A stretch of 64,000 nt of DNA from Phlebopus portentosus. Its lineage: Eukaryota > Basidiomycota > Agaricomycetes > Boletales > Boletinellaceae. Below the pieces are notes generated by a model. It had not been told where the DNA came from and searched no databases. It saw only the letters and a list, made by a program, of their open reading frames with translations. The stretch lies in assembly GCA_037892935.1 (NCBI GenBank), contig JAYXKI010000004.1:1240001-1304000 (forward strand), given 5' to 3'. The translations under genes were made by a program, and so were the position numbers. Each line of letters begins with the position of its first letter. Within the stretch, counting starts at the first letter, position 1. This document shows positions 1 through 11,842 of this stretch, in pieces.

Positions 1-1216
1 CGGAAGCGTGTCTGGAGGCGGAAGTCGACTGCGCATTACCTAGAAAGATGAAGATACCTGAGCAGAATAATTCGCATAAATAACGACAGACCCACTAAAG
101 CTGCGAAAACAAACGTCGTTGAGTTGAGAAATGCAATTGCGCGAATGGTCCATTTAAACCTGCGCAACACGAACGTTAAATACCGAAGGTAATATATTCT
201 TTCACTTTACTCACCCTACTCCGGGAAGCAGGTTACGCACCATGATAGGGTAGACTATTCCTCCTAGTGAGCCCCCAAAAGAGATGATTGCGAATGCAAG
301 GGGTCTTCGGTGTTTGACTAAAAACAATCACGCGAGTCAGAAAGAAGCATGAGGATGATCATTGGCACATACACCAATGGGACACAACTGCAATGCATGG
401 TATATAGATACAACCAGCAGCCAACTAGGAGCAGGTTAATGACCATAGCCATGAGTGATATTCGCACTTACACCTAATAAAAACCCTTGGCAAAGAAGAA
501 AATGCCAATACTCCGAGCACTCCGCCGTCAGGAAGTTCGCAAGAGTCATTACAGCACAGGCGGATATAAGGAGAAACTTGAAATATCCCAAATCAAAAAG
601 CCTCCCAGCGAGTAATCCCTGAGAGACATAGGTCAGTATAAACGCCGCAAGGTACGAGTACTGCTACATCGTTCACGAACCGGCAGGAAGATCAGAGAAT
701 ACTGGTGACAGAACAAAGCATTGGTTATCGCTTTTCAGAGCAATGAATCGTGAGGCTTGATTAGCCTACCTGAAGAGAACCTATCCAAGCGCTACGGACA
801 TGATCAGACTTTTACAATGAAAATCGACAACACAGGCACGTACATTTGAGATGAAGTGTTACCAGTCAATAAGACGGTTTCGTAATAGGCTTGGTACGTC
901 TAGAAGACGTTCAATGAATAACGAGAAGGGGTCGAAGGCAATAATTGCTCACCCCCAAGAAACAAAATAACCGAAAGTTGAAAAGGACAGAGAAAATCCC
1001 TGCGACTATCTTAGCCTCCGTTGTGATCGATGATTGCAGGATCCAACTTACGCCGAGCACTACAAGCCAAGCTCGTAGACCTCCATCGGGCACCTCAATG
1101 GACGGCTGCGTAGCGATGGGTTCAGCCTGTTCGGTTTCAAGGATCTGAGTTGCAATCGACTTCTTCTCGTCCTTCGCCGAATTGACGTCTGAGGCAAATG
1201 TGCTTGCTGTGGACAT
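1..1216 (-). CDS. MFS transporter, monocarboxylate-transporter-like, 3' part outside the window
   Basis: Membrane carrier of the fungal monocarboxylate-type (MCT) branch of the major facilitator superfamily. Seen: an N-terminal acidic leader followed by the PDGGLRAW motif before the first helix. Splicing at GT-AG sites then gives a segment reading STFGYFVSWG, a TYQAYYE segment, AWIGSLQ, a helix with GRLFDLGYFKF, and RRPLAFAIISFGGSLGG, all in the order usual for fungal MCT-like proteins. The start is the ATG whose complement lies at 1214-1216. Introns are about 50-60 nt. No frame break was noticed in the exons checked. The C-terminal helices lie beyond base 1. The substrate cannot be told from sequence; family members are linked to monocarboxylates, riboflavin or other small molecules. 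A second MCT-like gene lies at 38699-40656. Confidence 0.8.
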
Positions 1217-3857
1217 CTTGATGAGAATGATATGTAGAGGCAGTCGTCGACTGTGGGGGGGGGGTGTTTACGTGGGTAAAATTACAGCAAGGTGTCGAGA
1301 CAAGCGCTTCCAAGATCAACGAAATATTGGGGGAAAATATGAGCTTGGGAAACCGATCAATCACATTCAGATGCATGGACAGAACGGGGACAAGGCAATC
1401 ACTACTAGTGCGGATCAGGGAAGGAGTACCCCTGACACGCACATCCTTCCAGCCCTGACCTGACGTATGTTTTGTCCAGTCTCTGAGACGGTTTTCTACG
1501 ATTCCTGCACCTGCGGAAAAGACTGTAAGCCCGGCGAACTGAGAAATTTTCTCTTCAAAGAAATTCCAATAACACGCACAACACTAGCCAAATCAATAGA
1601 CTTTTCTCCATCAAGCCTCGAAGGAAGAAATTGTCAAAGTTCGGACATCACGTTGAACGATCGAATCGGCGATATCTCCTTTGCTGGACATGGACTGGTT
1701 CATCCGTTCCGCAACACTATCGCGCATACGATATCACTTATCATTCATCGGAACTGCCAGCAATTGTCGTGGGAAATTCCGAAGCTGGATCAAATGGAAG
1801 TCAAGTTGGAGACCATTTCAGAAAGAATTTTAGCATGGACGTCGGGGACAGTAGAGCAGTAGTACGGCACCATTGTAAGGAAAAATAGATCTTTTCTTGA
1901 AACGGTAGTCTTGAAACCAGCTGACTCTATGGCCACAGGAGGCATCCGTGAGATCAAGTCGCATTTGCAGTAACACTGGGCGGAACTCACCAGAGATCAG
2001 AGATCAGAAGCATTGCACCGATAAACCAGCTCAGCGGACTTCGGATCTATCCACTTTGAAAGACTCATGCAGCTTCGCAAGCTCCGAGCTGAGATGAGAT
2101 GGTTGTTCAGTAGGGAGACAATTGAAATGAAATGGGGGATGCCGCGGATAAGATGGAGGATTCCTGGTGCTTCAGCGGCATTGTACTTACAGAATTTCAC
2201 GGTTCCGGCGCTCATGATGGTGCAGTCGTACCCACGCGGACACCCTGATAATTGCAGAAGAAGCCAGGAAATCCAAATGTGCCACGGCGCGCATGGAGTA
2301 CTACATCAGTAACTTGATGTCGGAATTTGTAAGTGACATGTAAGCAACGCACTGGGGAGCATCCGCTTTAAGCCCGTCTAGTTCTGGCAGCGTTATACGG
2401 ACTCCGTCTTCCCATGTCGTCTGGATCAATACAACGATTCTTGATTCCATCAAAACCCGGACTGCCTTGGCACAGGTACCGAGTTTTGTTGAGTGGACCA
2501 AGGTGACGTAGCGTGCGACTGATCACCCGGAGGAACAGGGTGTTTGGTTCTAGCATAGCAAAATATTGTATATTCAATTTGAATGAGATGGAATAAAGTT
2601 GCTCGCGTAGAGGACGCAAGAAGGAAAAAGGTAAGAGGATGTGCCAGTGCGAAGAATCGAGTCGAACCTGAGTTGAGCAGTAGTGTAATACCGCACGTGA
2701 CCAGAATCTGAAGAAGTCTTCTTACCAACCCGGCAACCGATCTCTACAGCCCTTCAGCCGCTCTGTACACTTCAGGGTCACCATGTCAAGACACTCCGGC
2801 GCGATATCTGTCAATGCTAGAGGATAGAGTTACACTACAGACTATAAGCGCTACGATTTGCCAGGCTCGCGAATGAACTGTGAGGCACCGGCTGGTCCTT
2901 GCTCGCCCTCATCAATCTCCCTTCACCGAACTCCGAACATCCAGAATTGGTCCTCTCATGCCCCGTTCGACGGGTAAGAAGCATATTCACGGCAGTTCCT
3001 GACAATCGCTGTCCCGGAAGATCGCGCCTCTACTACACCGCTGAAGTATTCCGGAGTAAGTATTCTCCGCCAGTCCCTGCCCCATTAAGTTACTATGGAT
3101 GTTGCAATGCATTATCAAGCAATGCTCATATTTGACTTGGATCTGATAAGTATCATTGAGTTACGAGTGGCTTTAGTGTTTTCACAGCAGACCTCACGTC
3201 GAAATCAGGCCTTGGCTTGACTCCTGTGTTCGGATGGGAGAGTCTGGCCCATTTCGGGAATGATGATACAAGTTTTCGACAATCATTTCAGGGTAGGAAA
3301 AGAGAACCACAGACCCAGGAGATCATCAGATATCTTCAGTAAGTCTATCACAGGGAGCAAAACCCTATTTCCGAACCAGAAAATTTTGATCTGGAACTGG
3401 AATCCAGCCAATCAGAGGCGAGCTTTCCAATTCTGTTACCTAGCCCAGAAACATAATTCTTCCCCCTGTGTATTCTACTCAACTTTGGGATTGAAGCTTA
3501 CGTTCGCTCAGCAGTGTCCACACTCCATGTGAGAAACATAACGAATGTAACGGGGAAAACGGATCTTTTCTTGGACTCAATGATCGTCATAAACGAACTA
3601 TCCCCATTTGGGCATCCGTGATATGCGTTGCACGGATCAAAAACATTATTCCTAGGTCGGCCTGGATCGACCTTTGTCCCTTTTTGATTCTTTGACAAAC
3701 TTCACGCTCGAACGACCCCGGACACCTATTGATTGGGAAACATCAATAACTCCTGTCCTCCCGGCTCACTTGACATGGTGTATAAATAATAAGCGCATGA
3801 TAACCTAACATCCCCAGCTGAATTCGGCCCTGTTCTCAGAGTACATACCTGCACATC
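1217..3857. other. Unresolved stretch between the MFS gene and the DUF6534 gene
   Basis: About 2.6 kb with only short open frames on both strands (longest about 130 codons at 1467-1862 plus; others at 1997-2215, 2301-2501 and 2450-2728 minus). I could not join them into a recognisable protein family. A degraded multi-exon gene on the minus strand between about 1800 and 2730 is possible but not demonstrated. A G-run (ten bases) sits at 1256-1265. A TATA-like element at the right end belongs to the next gene. Confidence 0.4.
3781..3789 (+). promoter_or_regulatory. TATA-like box of DUF6534 gene 1
   Basis: TATAAATAA lies about 70 nt before the proposed ATG at 3858, a usual distance for a fungal core promoter. 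Function is inferred from position only. Confidence 0.45.
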
Positions 3858-5833
3858 ATGGCATCTACGTCCTCTGAAGTTCAACTGCCTGCGTTGGACA
3901 ATACGTTCGGTGCAATGCTGATTGGGTGCATACTGAGCACAGCGTGCGTATCTTTCGAATGTTGCGTTTGTCTCTATTATCTAACGACGTGAACTTCCAG
4001 ACTCTGGGGTGCTGGCTCGATGCAAATGTATTGGTATGTCATCTGCTCTCCCTGATGTGACTCGAATCCAAGCCTATTGCGCAGGTATTATTCGAACTAT
4101 CCTAGAGACCACCAATTTTTGAAGGCTCTGGTACGTATCTCAACTCCCATTATGTACCATATCCTGACAGTGACCTTCAGGTCGCACTTGTTTGGTAAAA
4201 TCTACAGCTTCTGCCCATTATAGAGCCTATCTGACTCTCAAAAAAGGTCATTCGATACTGTACAGCAGGCTATGATAGGACACATCAGTGAGCGCTCCTT
4301 CCCATCACTCCCTTGTATGCGCTTACATTTCTCGCAGTGTATTATTATTTAGTGAAGGTAGTCCATGACGTATAATCACGTATCTCATGAGTCTCATCGC
4401 TCGAAAAGAATTACTATCAGCCATTGAGCCTCGACTACTACGTCTGGAGCTTGAATGTGAGACTGATTTTTCTCGTTCCTATCGAATGCTCACAAGACAT
4501 TCGATATAATTAGGTACAAACAGAGTTCGAGGTAAGCGCCTCTTTTCATCTATACCAGAACTGGTCAATGACTTTCGCAAGGCCTTGACGTCACTCGGAG
4601 TTCAAGCCCTTTTCATTTATCGTATCGGAAGATGTGAGTCTCTTCCCAAGAAGTCGTAACTTTCGCTTATTGCTTATTCCAGTGAGCAAATGGAATATTT
4701 GGTATACCGGAGTTACGGTTCGTACTTTTACGATTTGACGTATCGCTCGATCTGATTATTTCAAGCAGACGGTACTTGCACTGGGGAAGTTCGGTGAGTG
4801 GCTTTCCGTGCGTGTGAATACAGCACTGTATTGATTATTTACAGGTCTCGCAACTGGCAAGCATACTCCGAGTCTTCAACCAATTCTTTCATTAATATTG
4901 AAACCTTTAAACTAGCGTTCGTCGCCGAGGGTTTCAAGTATGACAGCATAACTCTGGCCAAAGCCGAGCTTCATCGCGAATCAGAGGCGATCAACGGGCT
5001 CTCTGCAGCAACCGATGTTGCGATTGCTGCCGTCTTCACTTGGCTCTTGTCCCGTTCCAAGACCAGTTTCATCAGGACGAACACGCTGATAAATAAACTA
5101 ATCGTGGGTGTTAGCTAGCCGATTGTTATGTTCTTCCAGTTTAACGAGCGTTGCCAGAGCTATACCATTAATACTAGCGCCCTTACGTCTCTCTGCTCTG
5201 TCATCACACTCATTCTCGCAGTCTCGATGCCACACAACTTCGTGTATGGAGCCGTGTACTTCCTCGTTGCCAAGCTGTTAGTGTCTGGATCATCCCGAAC
5301 AGAATCTAACTGATTGTTGCTGGTGGTGGTTTAGATACGTCAACAGCTTGTTGGCGACATTGAACTCAAGAACGCCACAAGTGTCAACTTATCAGACAGA
5401 AATTGATTTGAAGGCGATGAAGTTCGCAAATAACACAACCACCGACGCGAGCACCTCTTACACGGCATCAGGCTTCAAGGGCGCGAAGCCAGGGCTGCGT
5501 ATCCAAGTCACTGAGAGCGCCATATCTTCGGCGGGTGAAACGACGACTTTCGACATCCGTCATAAAGAAGAGGAGGTTAGCCCTAGAATTTTCACCTCGT
5601 ATGCGTTATCTGAAATCAACTCTAGCAGAGCTATGGAAAAGTCAACCCCGAGTGGCAAGAGCGTTACCGAGGTGGTCAAGTTTGAGGACACTAGCCGCAA
5701 TAGTCAAACGGCGAGAATTGATAAATTATGTTTGTTTCACTTCGTATATGTACACCAGAAGACCTTTTGTTGGTTACTTCACATTTGTACTGTGTTTTGT
5801 GATAATACGGATACCTCGGAATTGATATCGTAG
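3858..5833 (+). CDS. DUF6534 seven-helix membrane protein (copy 1)
   Basis: Integral membrane protein of the DUF6534 family, expanded in Agaricomycetes and of unknown function. Seen: start MASTSSEVQLPALDNTFGAM, then a chain of small exons giving a WGAGSMQMYWYYSNYPRD segment (the family's usual QTYxYY(x)NYPxD region), LALGKFG, a helix with SAATDVAIAAVFTWLL, then RTNTLINKLI joined to SYTINTSALTSLCSV and finally YVNSLLATLNSR, the family's signature end. A hydrophilic cytoplasmic tail follows. Introns are about 45-60 nt. Near position 4880 the frame carrying LASILRVFNQ must change to the frame carrying SFINIETFKLAF with no clear intron between them, so one indel or a missed splice is possible. 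Other copies are at 22137-23660 and 44336-46234. Receptor-like or transporter-like roles are speculation. Confidence 0.75.
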
Positions 5834-6936
5834 ATGTTTCTGATAAAAGGTGACTTTCCCACTTAGTCTACCTAATCGTTTCGGCCATCTACGTTGCGTT
5901 GATCATTCGTCCTGCGGAGTGGCTTCAGCTGAGGATACGCTGGGAAGGCATACATAACCGATTCAATAGGGGCAGCGAACGTTCCGCTGGCTTGGCTTAA
6001 AGACTATGTAGGTCAATGTAGACGGTCACGGTCGACAATGGCTGAGGACGACCCTAAACGTGTCTTGCTGACGTCAGCTGAAATGCTGTCCCAGACAACT
6101 TGCAAAGACCGGTTTCGGCCGGTCTTTGTGTGAGAACCTTTGTTGCTCATTGCTTGTTGTTCACTTTCTGCCGCCACCATCATCATCACTGCGATGACAA
6201 CAACTAACCTTAGTTCGGATCGTAGGTTGAAACTCACACAACGAGAAAGATTGATGGGCCCTGAACTTCGTATTTACGAGCTCACAGCCCATGGTGTTTG
6301 GCGTACTCCCTTCTCATCTCAACCGTATTCCTATTCTACTGACATCTTCAGGGGCAGTGTGTCTATTGATGTCCTTTTTACACGGGCGATTCCGACACGT
6401 CGCGCCTTGATGCACGGTTTAGGATACTGCTTATCACGCAGCAAAGAATGCGCTTTCGGTTACCTCAGGAGGCCCCACTTGCAGACAGAGGAGTTTTACA
6501 AGAAAGCATTACTCCAATGTTAGACCGATACGTTATAAGCGGATCTGCGAAAGACCTTCTCAGGCTCTCACGAGGTCATCAAGAAAATAACACCTTGAGT
6601 TACTGAAGTCGACTGATGTAATCTAGAGATCTAGAGCACAGCAGAGCATAGTTTACTCCGCTCGGTATTCTTTGCTTGACGTCATCAGATGGACACGGTC
6701 GTGTATGCTAACGTTTGAACCGGCTATGGAATCAACATCTACGCCCGGATGTCACAATTACTTTTTCTTCCCTTGCCGCATCCAGCGATGGGCGATTAAT
6801 AAGATCCACACACATAGTTTATATAAGTGTCAGCTATCTGCCGAGTGCTGGTACTATACCCCGACTATCTTATTTGTGAACCGATCCGCGGTTTGACCAA
6901 CTGTGATTTCATGGTTATCTCTTCTCGGATAATCGA
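5834..6936. other. Intergenic stretch with a small perfect hairpin
   Basis: About 1.1 kb between two genes that converge on it. Only short unconvincing open frames (for example 6140-6523 plus). The one structured element is the hairpin at 6103-6128, listed separately. Confidence 0.4.
6103..6128. repeat. Perfect 10-bp inverted repeat (hairpin)
   Basis: CAAAGACCGG at 6103-6112 pairs with CCGGTCTTTG at 6119-6128 around a six-base loop TTTCGG. It lies between the 3' ends of the DUF6534 gene and the 7TM gene. It could be a transcript-end structure or chance; nothing further supports a function. Confidence 0.6.
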
Positions 6937-8190
6937 CTAATCATGCAGTGCCCGAATGGGATGTTCCTCTGCATCGCATGTAAAGATCTTCTCGTTGCTG
7001 CTTTCCGTCCGATCTGATGGCAAGTGAACCTCGGTTGCATCAGGCGCCTCTGCGATAGATTCGGTATCCTCGCTGGAGGCCGCTTGGGTATGAAATTTTA
7101 TGCTGGTGATGGAGCTGTGACCGTAGATCTATCTCAAGCTCGGCGAGTTGTGACTCGGAAAGTAACGAGCATTGGTGCTATGACCTAGAAAGATTTAGGC
7201 GTTCGATATTGCACATGACTATACGGTGAAGTCTCTCACCCGCACTTGAGAAACAATTGGCAAGAATATGTTGGATATATGGGGTTTCGCTCCATACGGA
7301 CCGAGGGATAGTAGCGAAAAGGTAGCATAAAACATCGAAGTTTCAACAATCATAACTGCGATAGATACATATGATATGAGCGAGCGACTTGCTGCGGCCC
7401 CAGCTCTTGCTGAAGCTTGCGCCGATAAAGCAACAATCGTGTCGCAATCAGTGTCGTCACAACGACGTTAAAGTGACATCGAAAGCGAGAAGTAAGGAAT
7501 GTCAAAGTTAATACTGACTTTCGTCCAAAGGTTCGCGCCAGGTTGGAAAGTTTGGAAGAGAAGCAAAACACCCATCGCTATACGTTTAGTCAGCGACACT
7601 ATACGTATATGCGAGCACAGAGACAGCCCTTCCCTATGGAGCCAAGATACATAAGCACAGGGAGTGCAAGGATGTACAACTGGAAACGGAAAACCAATAT
7701 GCATCGATAAAGTTATACAGTAGTGAGTAGTTTACTCGGTACTGTATTCGTGGGGAAAAGTTTGACTTGCCAGAAAACCGTCAGCAAGCCATGCTGTTGG
7801 GATGAGATACGCATTCAGGAAGACAGTTATCATTAGAGTATCTCGATAGATCGTATGCAATTGTGCCACCAGGATACTCTCGATTATCTATGAAACCGAG
7901 TTGCGAAGAAGTGCGTGTCCATGCTGACAAAGACTGTTCCCAAGACAAACAGAATCGTCGTGAAAGCGATGAGCGCAATATTTCGATTCCCTAGCATTCT
8001 GGACTTGCATACATTAAGCAGAGCATACATCATCTGGAGGAAAATGACGACTAGTACTGTGGCACCTGGAATTCCTCATCAAATGGGAGTTACGGACCCG
8101 GACCAGAGGATGCGACGAACCGTAGAACGTATCAACCAATATGTCCCCTATCAATGTGGCTCTTTCTAACCACAAAGTGTCTGGAGGGGG
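6937..8190 (-). pseudogene. Fungal 7TM membrane protein, frameshifted
   Basis: Multi-exon gene for a basidiomycete seven-helix protein of unknown function. In order: LIGDILVDTFYG, MMYALLNVCKSRMLGNRNIA, VLGTVFVSMDTHFFATRF, then IDNREYPGGTIAYDL, then AWLADGF, LYILALPVLMYLGSI, FQPGANLWTKVSINFDIPYF, LIATRLLLYRRKLQQ, IAPMLVTFRV and a hydrophilic tail ending at a TAG complementary to 6937-6939. The relatives I know carry the same DTHF...IDNRxYPGGP...WLADG layout. Two frame changes have no room for an intron: between MDTHFFATRF and IDNREYPGG (about 7889), and between DLSRYS and the frame holding AWLADGF (about 7833). Both are shifts of one base in the same direction. One intron donor after ADGFL reads GCAAGT. 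No clear start codon was found near 8190. Either a recent pseudogene or base-call indels; a related intact gene lies at 61013-62391. Confidence 0.65.
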
Positions 8191-8516
8191 CGAAGGGATA
8201 TGGCACTAGCACGAGCTGGCTGACTCGTATTAGGTGAATGGGGTGGCCATTTTATACATACGAATTCGAAATTGACGGATCACCACAGAATAATGGACGG
8301 GAGAAAGATTCTGTGTGAATGAAAGGCTATAATTACGTATAAGTTTTTAGCAAGCAGATGTCGTATCATGTGAACTGTACCTTCTATCATCTGGCGAAAC
8401 CGTTGAAGATAATTGAATATAAAGAGAGCACGTGACATTTTGGAGTTTTCCACCGTCCTTTCATCCTTCAAGTTGCCAATCAGTCCTGCCAACCTTGTAT
8501 CAGCACCCGAGTATCA

Positions 8517-9559
8517 ATGCCTCTCACAGGTTCTCATCCAGTGTCTGTTCCGCTTGTTAGCGAGGGTACTATCCCTTTCATCGTCGGCGGGGAAACATAC
8601 TCAACGTGGTACAAATTGTTTGGGTCTCTGGAGTCTACTACGCGACCACTCGTCGTGTTACATGGCGGACCTGGAGCCTCCCACGACTACATGCTCCCTT
8701 TAGCGGACCTTACACAGTCCGATCGACCAGTAACTGTCATACTTTACGACCAATTGGGTACTGCTCGTTCTAAGCATCCCGATCTCTTGAAGAAGGATCC
8801 ATCATTTTGGACGATCGAGTTGTTTATATCCGAACTTGAAAACCTACTTACATTCTTCAACATCTCGCATTCGTTCGATCTTATTGGGCACTCTTGGGGA
8901 GCAACACTCGCTGCGGAATTTATTGTTAGTCGCCAACCGGCTGGGCTTAGGCGTCTTATCTTGTCGAACTCATTGGCGTCGGCGAAACTTCGTAACCAGT
9001 CGATTGAACAGCTTCGCAAAACACTTCCGGACGAGATCCAGGAAGCCCTACGAAAACACGAAGCCGCAAAGACGACAGATGCACCGGAGTATAAGAATGC
9101 GCAGAAAGTGTTCTTCGAGAATTTCGGCTGTCGGCTCAAGTCTCCTCCAACCGAAGTCATTTATTCGTTGAGCCGGGCAGAGCTGGAAGGAGGGAAGGTG
9201 CAGAGGGGAATGTTTGTTTATTCTACATGATTTTCCCATTTCAGAGATCTCACACGATTTTTTTCGTGTCTAGACGAGACAATGGTATGGCAAATGACTG
9301 GTCAATCATCGATAGGATTCATGAGATTCGTGTCCCGACTCTCTTGATCAATGGGAAATACGATTTCATGTCTGACGAGGTTTGCATGCCGTTTTTCCTG
9401 GGCCTTGAGAAGGTCAAGTGGGTCCATTTTTATGCATCAAGTCATGTACCGCATTGGGAGGAGCGAGAACGGTACGTCTCAACGGTCAGAGAGTTCTTAC
9501 AAATAAGCATGTTGGTGTCTCGTGGTCAGAGGGACCCAATGTATGACGTAATCAACTAG
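8517..9559 (+). CDS. Proline-iminopeptidase-like alpha/beta hydrolase (family S33)
   Basis: Predicted serine hydrolase cleaving N-terminal proline or a similar small amide or ester. Seen: oxyanion-hole motif HGGPGASHDY near residue 50, nucleophile elbow GHSWGA (catalytic Ser) near residue 122, catalytic Asp in LLINGKYDF and catalytic His in ASSHVPHWEE. One intron at 9212-9273 (62 nt, GT-AG) joins QRG to IRDNGMANDWSIIDRIHE, restoring the frame across what otherwise looks like a stop at 9228-9230. The spliced length, just over 300 residues, fits the family. No signal peptide is seen, so it is probably cytosolic. In fungal clusters such enzymes sometimes trim peptide-like products, but this gene is about 25 kb from the metabolism-rich half of the window, so a housekeeping peptidase is the simpler reading. 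Confidence 0.88.
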
Positions 9560-10585
9560 GATGTATGGAGAAAGCAGCGAGATTGGACGACTACATTGAA
9601 AGTTGGTACAGATTCGAAGTAGCAAATTCAAAAGTGCCGTGGGCAGTGACGTTTCTTTTTTTGTCTGTGGCGCTTCACTGTCCGGGTCGGTTGGTTCTAG
9701 GGCACCCCTCTCACGGGCATTTATTGGGTAATTGTTCCGGAAATTTTCAATTAACGCATGCCTCTCAACCATACTCTTTGGTGTGTCGCGTCGATACCGA
9801 AGCCGACAATTTCTCGGGGGACGGATGTTAGACGATGAAAGCACTATATGACCTCGTTGGTTCGGGGAAAGGTCACTATATAGGCGCCAGTAGTCTACAC
9901 ATTGCAGCTTGCAGGGATGAATCACATTGCCGATTCTAAAGGATGAACTCTGTTCACAGGTATCCAGGTGGAACATTCACTTTTGTGCCGTACTGGGTAA
10001 TCTCCTCTTGCTTCTTCAGCCCGTCATCTTTCATTGACCTGATCCGTAGGAGAACGACATGCTCGCTGACTGCAAATTAAAGGGTATCGGCATTATTTCA
10101 TACTCTCTGCTCATGGATGTTTATTAAGCTCGACCTCTGGGAAACGGCACACCTCGAACCGACGGCATAAGGCGTTTATGAGAAGAAGCAAAGGCCGTGC
10201 GATGAGAGATACATAACCAAACGCATTGAAGAACTCGATCTTAAGATCTCTTCTGACCTGCCAGGTGGCATCGTTGCGGACGCCATAAAAATTTCCAGCC
10301 GATAGCTGGAGCGAATATGTACGGTTAGCTCAATTTGTCAGATTGACTTTTCGTGATTTTTTACTAATTTTGAGTCCAGCCGACGAAACTGGTACAGCTC
10401 ATGCTGGCCGAAAAGAGCTTGACGGAGGGCCAGATGAAATATCCCGAAGAATCGTAAGTAATATTTGAGCATTATTTGAGCATCTCCGCTCCGCCTTCTG
10501 ACTCATGCATACACACAAATGTGAGGCTCAACATCCTAGGTATTGATGATCGAGTCTGTGCAGATACATTCGTAACCAGCTCGAT
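9560..10585. other. Intergenic stretch
   Basis: No convincing gene was seen in about 1 kb; short open frames on both strands lack recognisable motifs. The right boundary is where sequence shared with 19281 onward begins. Confidence 0.4.
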
Positions 10586-11340
10586 TCTGATTCGAAATAG
10601 AATGAAGTCGAAAAGACTTTTCTGAGTATGATCCGTCCATTTGCATGTGCCTCTTGATCGACAACATAGCTCTGTATTCTTCTCACAGGGGTGGTCACTA
10701 GTACAAGGGCTCAAGAACCACTATAGTGTTCCGGACAGATCTTTGCTTCTAGAGCATACCGCATGACACGATCCCGTAACGGCCACGCGACGAACCCGAG
10801 ATCAAGCGATTTCTGGCTTGTGCTCCGTTCCCCTACTTGAACGCCATGTCTCAGGTCCCTAATCGTACAATCAGATGAAATCCCGACGTGCTAGAGCGTT
10901 GCTGCTAACCTTCCTATTATTGATTCTCTGATTCTTGATGCGCCTCGTAAACCACTCCAATGCGGTTGTGTTAGTCTCGAACTTTGTCCTTTCATCCGGT
11001 GTAAGCTGATCCAGTCTCGCCTTGATCATCGCACTCTGCTCCGATAGTGCATTCAGGGCCACATGGTTTGCCGGCCGAGTGAAATAGACGAGTGACCACC
11101 GTGTATACGCTGCCTGCGCCCCAGGAGGCGGAACAACACGGTGTAGGTTCGAACGAAGGATTCCACCGCAAAGTAGCGTAAGGGCGTCTCCTATGTTGCA
11201 GATTGCATGACCGGGGATTGGGCGCACATACTGCCATTCGGTATATCCTGGAGGAAGGACCTGTAAACCGCCAAGCCTATTGTGGAGGAAGGACAACGAT
11301 CCGAAGTCGGTATGGGCGCCTACAGCTACCTTCGGATTAG
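10586..11340 (-). pseudogene. Truncated duplicate of the 2OG-Fe(II) oxygenase (3' half only)
   Basis: Near-identical copy of 19281-20069, covering the 3' flank and the C-terminal half of the isopenicillin-N-synthase-like gene. The shared reading frame runs from about 11340 down to 10871 and contains the HTD iron ligand pair, the distal ligand in NLHRVVPPPG and the RWS motif. Upstream of 11340 the similarity stops abruptly and the frame continues into unrelated sequence, so the N-terminal exons are missing. The copies differ by a few substitutions and by short insertions in the 3' flank (for example around 19366 and 19448 in the longer copy). Without its N-terminus it is unlikely to be active. 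Direct-repeat orientation relative to the full copy. Confidence 0.85.
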
Positions 11341-11495
11341 TTGTCGGATGAATCGTATGCAGAATCAGAACTACCAAAAGAACTTTCGCTGGCGGCCTCT
11401 GGTTCACCCGTAGGCATATACATTCGCCTTTCCCAAGCTTTGAATGATGTCTAGTTGAAACTAGTCAATAAAATTTATAAGAGGAAATTAATAAT

Positions 11496-11840
11496 TCACA
11501 TACTCAAGGACCCTTCGCACGGCGCTTCACTACGGATAGCTCTTGCACTGTCCCATCTCCCTTCCTTTTTTAAAGCACTGCTGGCAGTAATATCTGCAGA
11601 TACTTCCTGTTTCCAGTTCAACTTGCTCGTTATGGTCTCTTCGGCGCGAATGATAATTGGGGACGATTCCGAACTGCCGGGCTCTTCTTGGAGACCCTCT
11701 TCTTCATTTCCATGATCTGAATTTTCGCTTTCATCATTCACGCTCCTGTCGTCTGTGTCCATGTCCATCCCTGAAAATTGATTCCTCCTACGGTACCTAT
11801 CCTTTGTTCTTCCTTCCGGTGGGGCTGTGGTTGCTCTCAC
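11496..11840 (-). other. Acidic open reading frame abutting a transposable element
   Basis: An open frame of 114 codons, read leftward and starting at the very edge of the inverted-repeat element. It encodes a basic start (RTKDRYRRR) and then a Glu/Asp/Ser-rich stretch (ESENSDHGNEEEGLQEE). There is no recognised domain. The composition resembles disordered segments of nuclear proteins. It may be the remains of a gene interrupted by the element at 11843, or chance. Low confidence. Confidence 0.25.
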
Positions 11841-11842
11841 TA

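Noticed and set aside
8744..9160. 138-codon minus-strand frame
   Set aside because: Entirely antisense to the iminopeptidase-like gene, whose motifs are clear.
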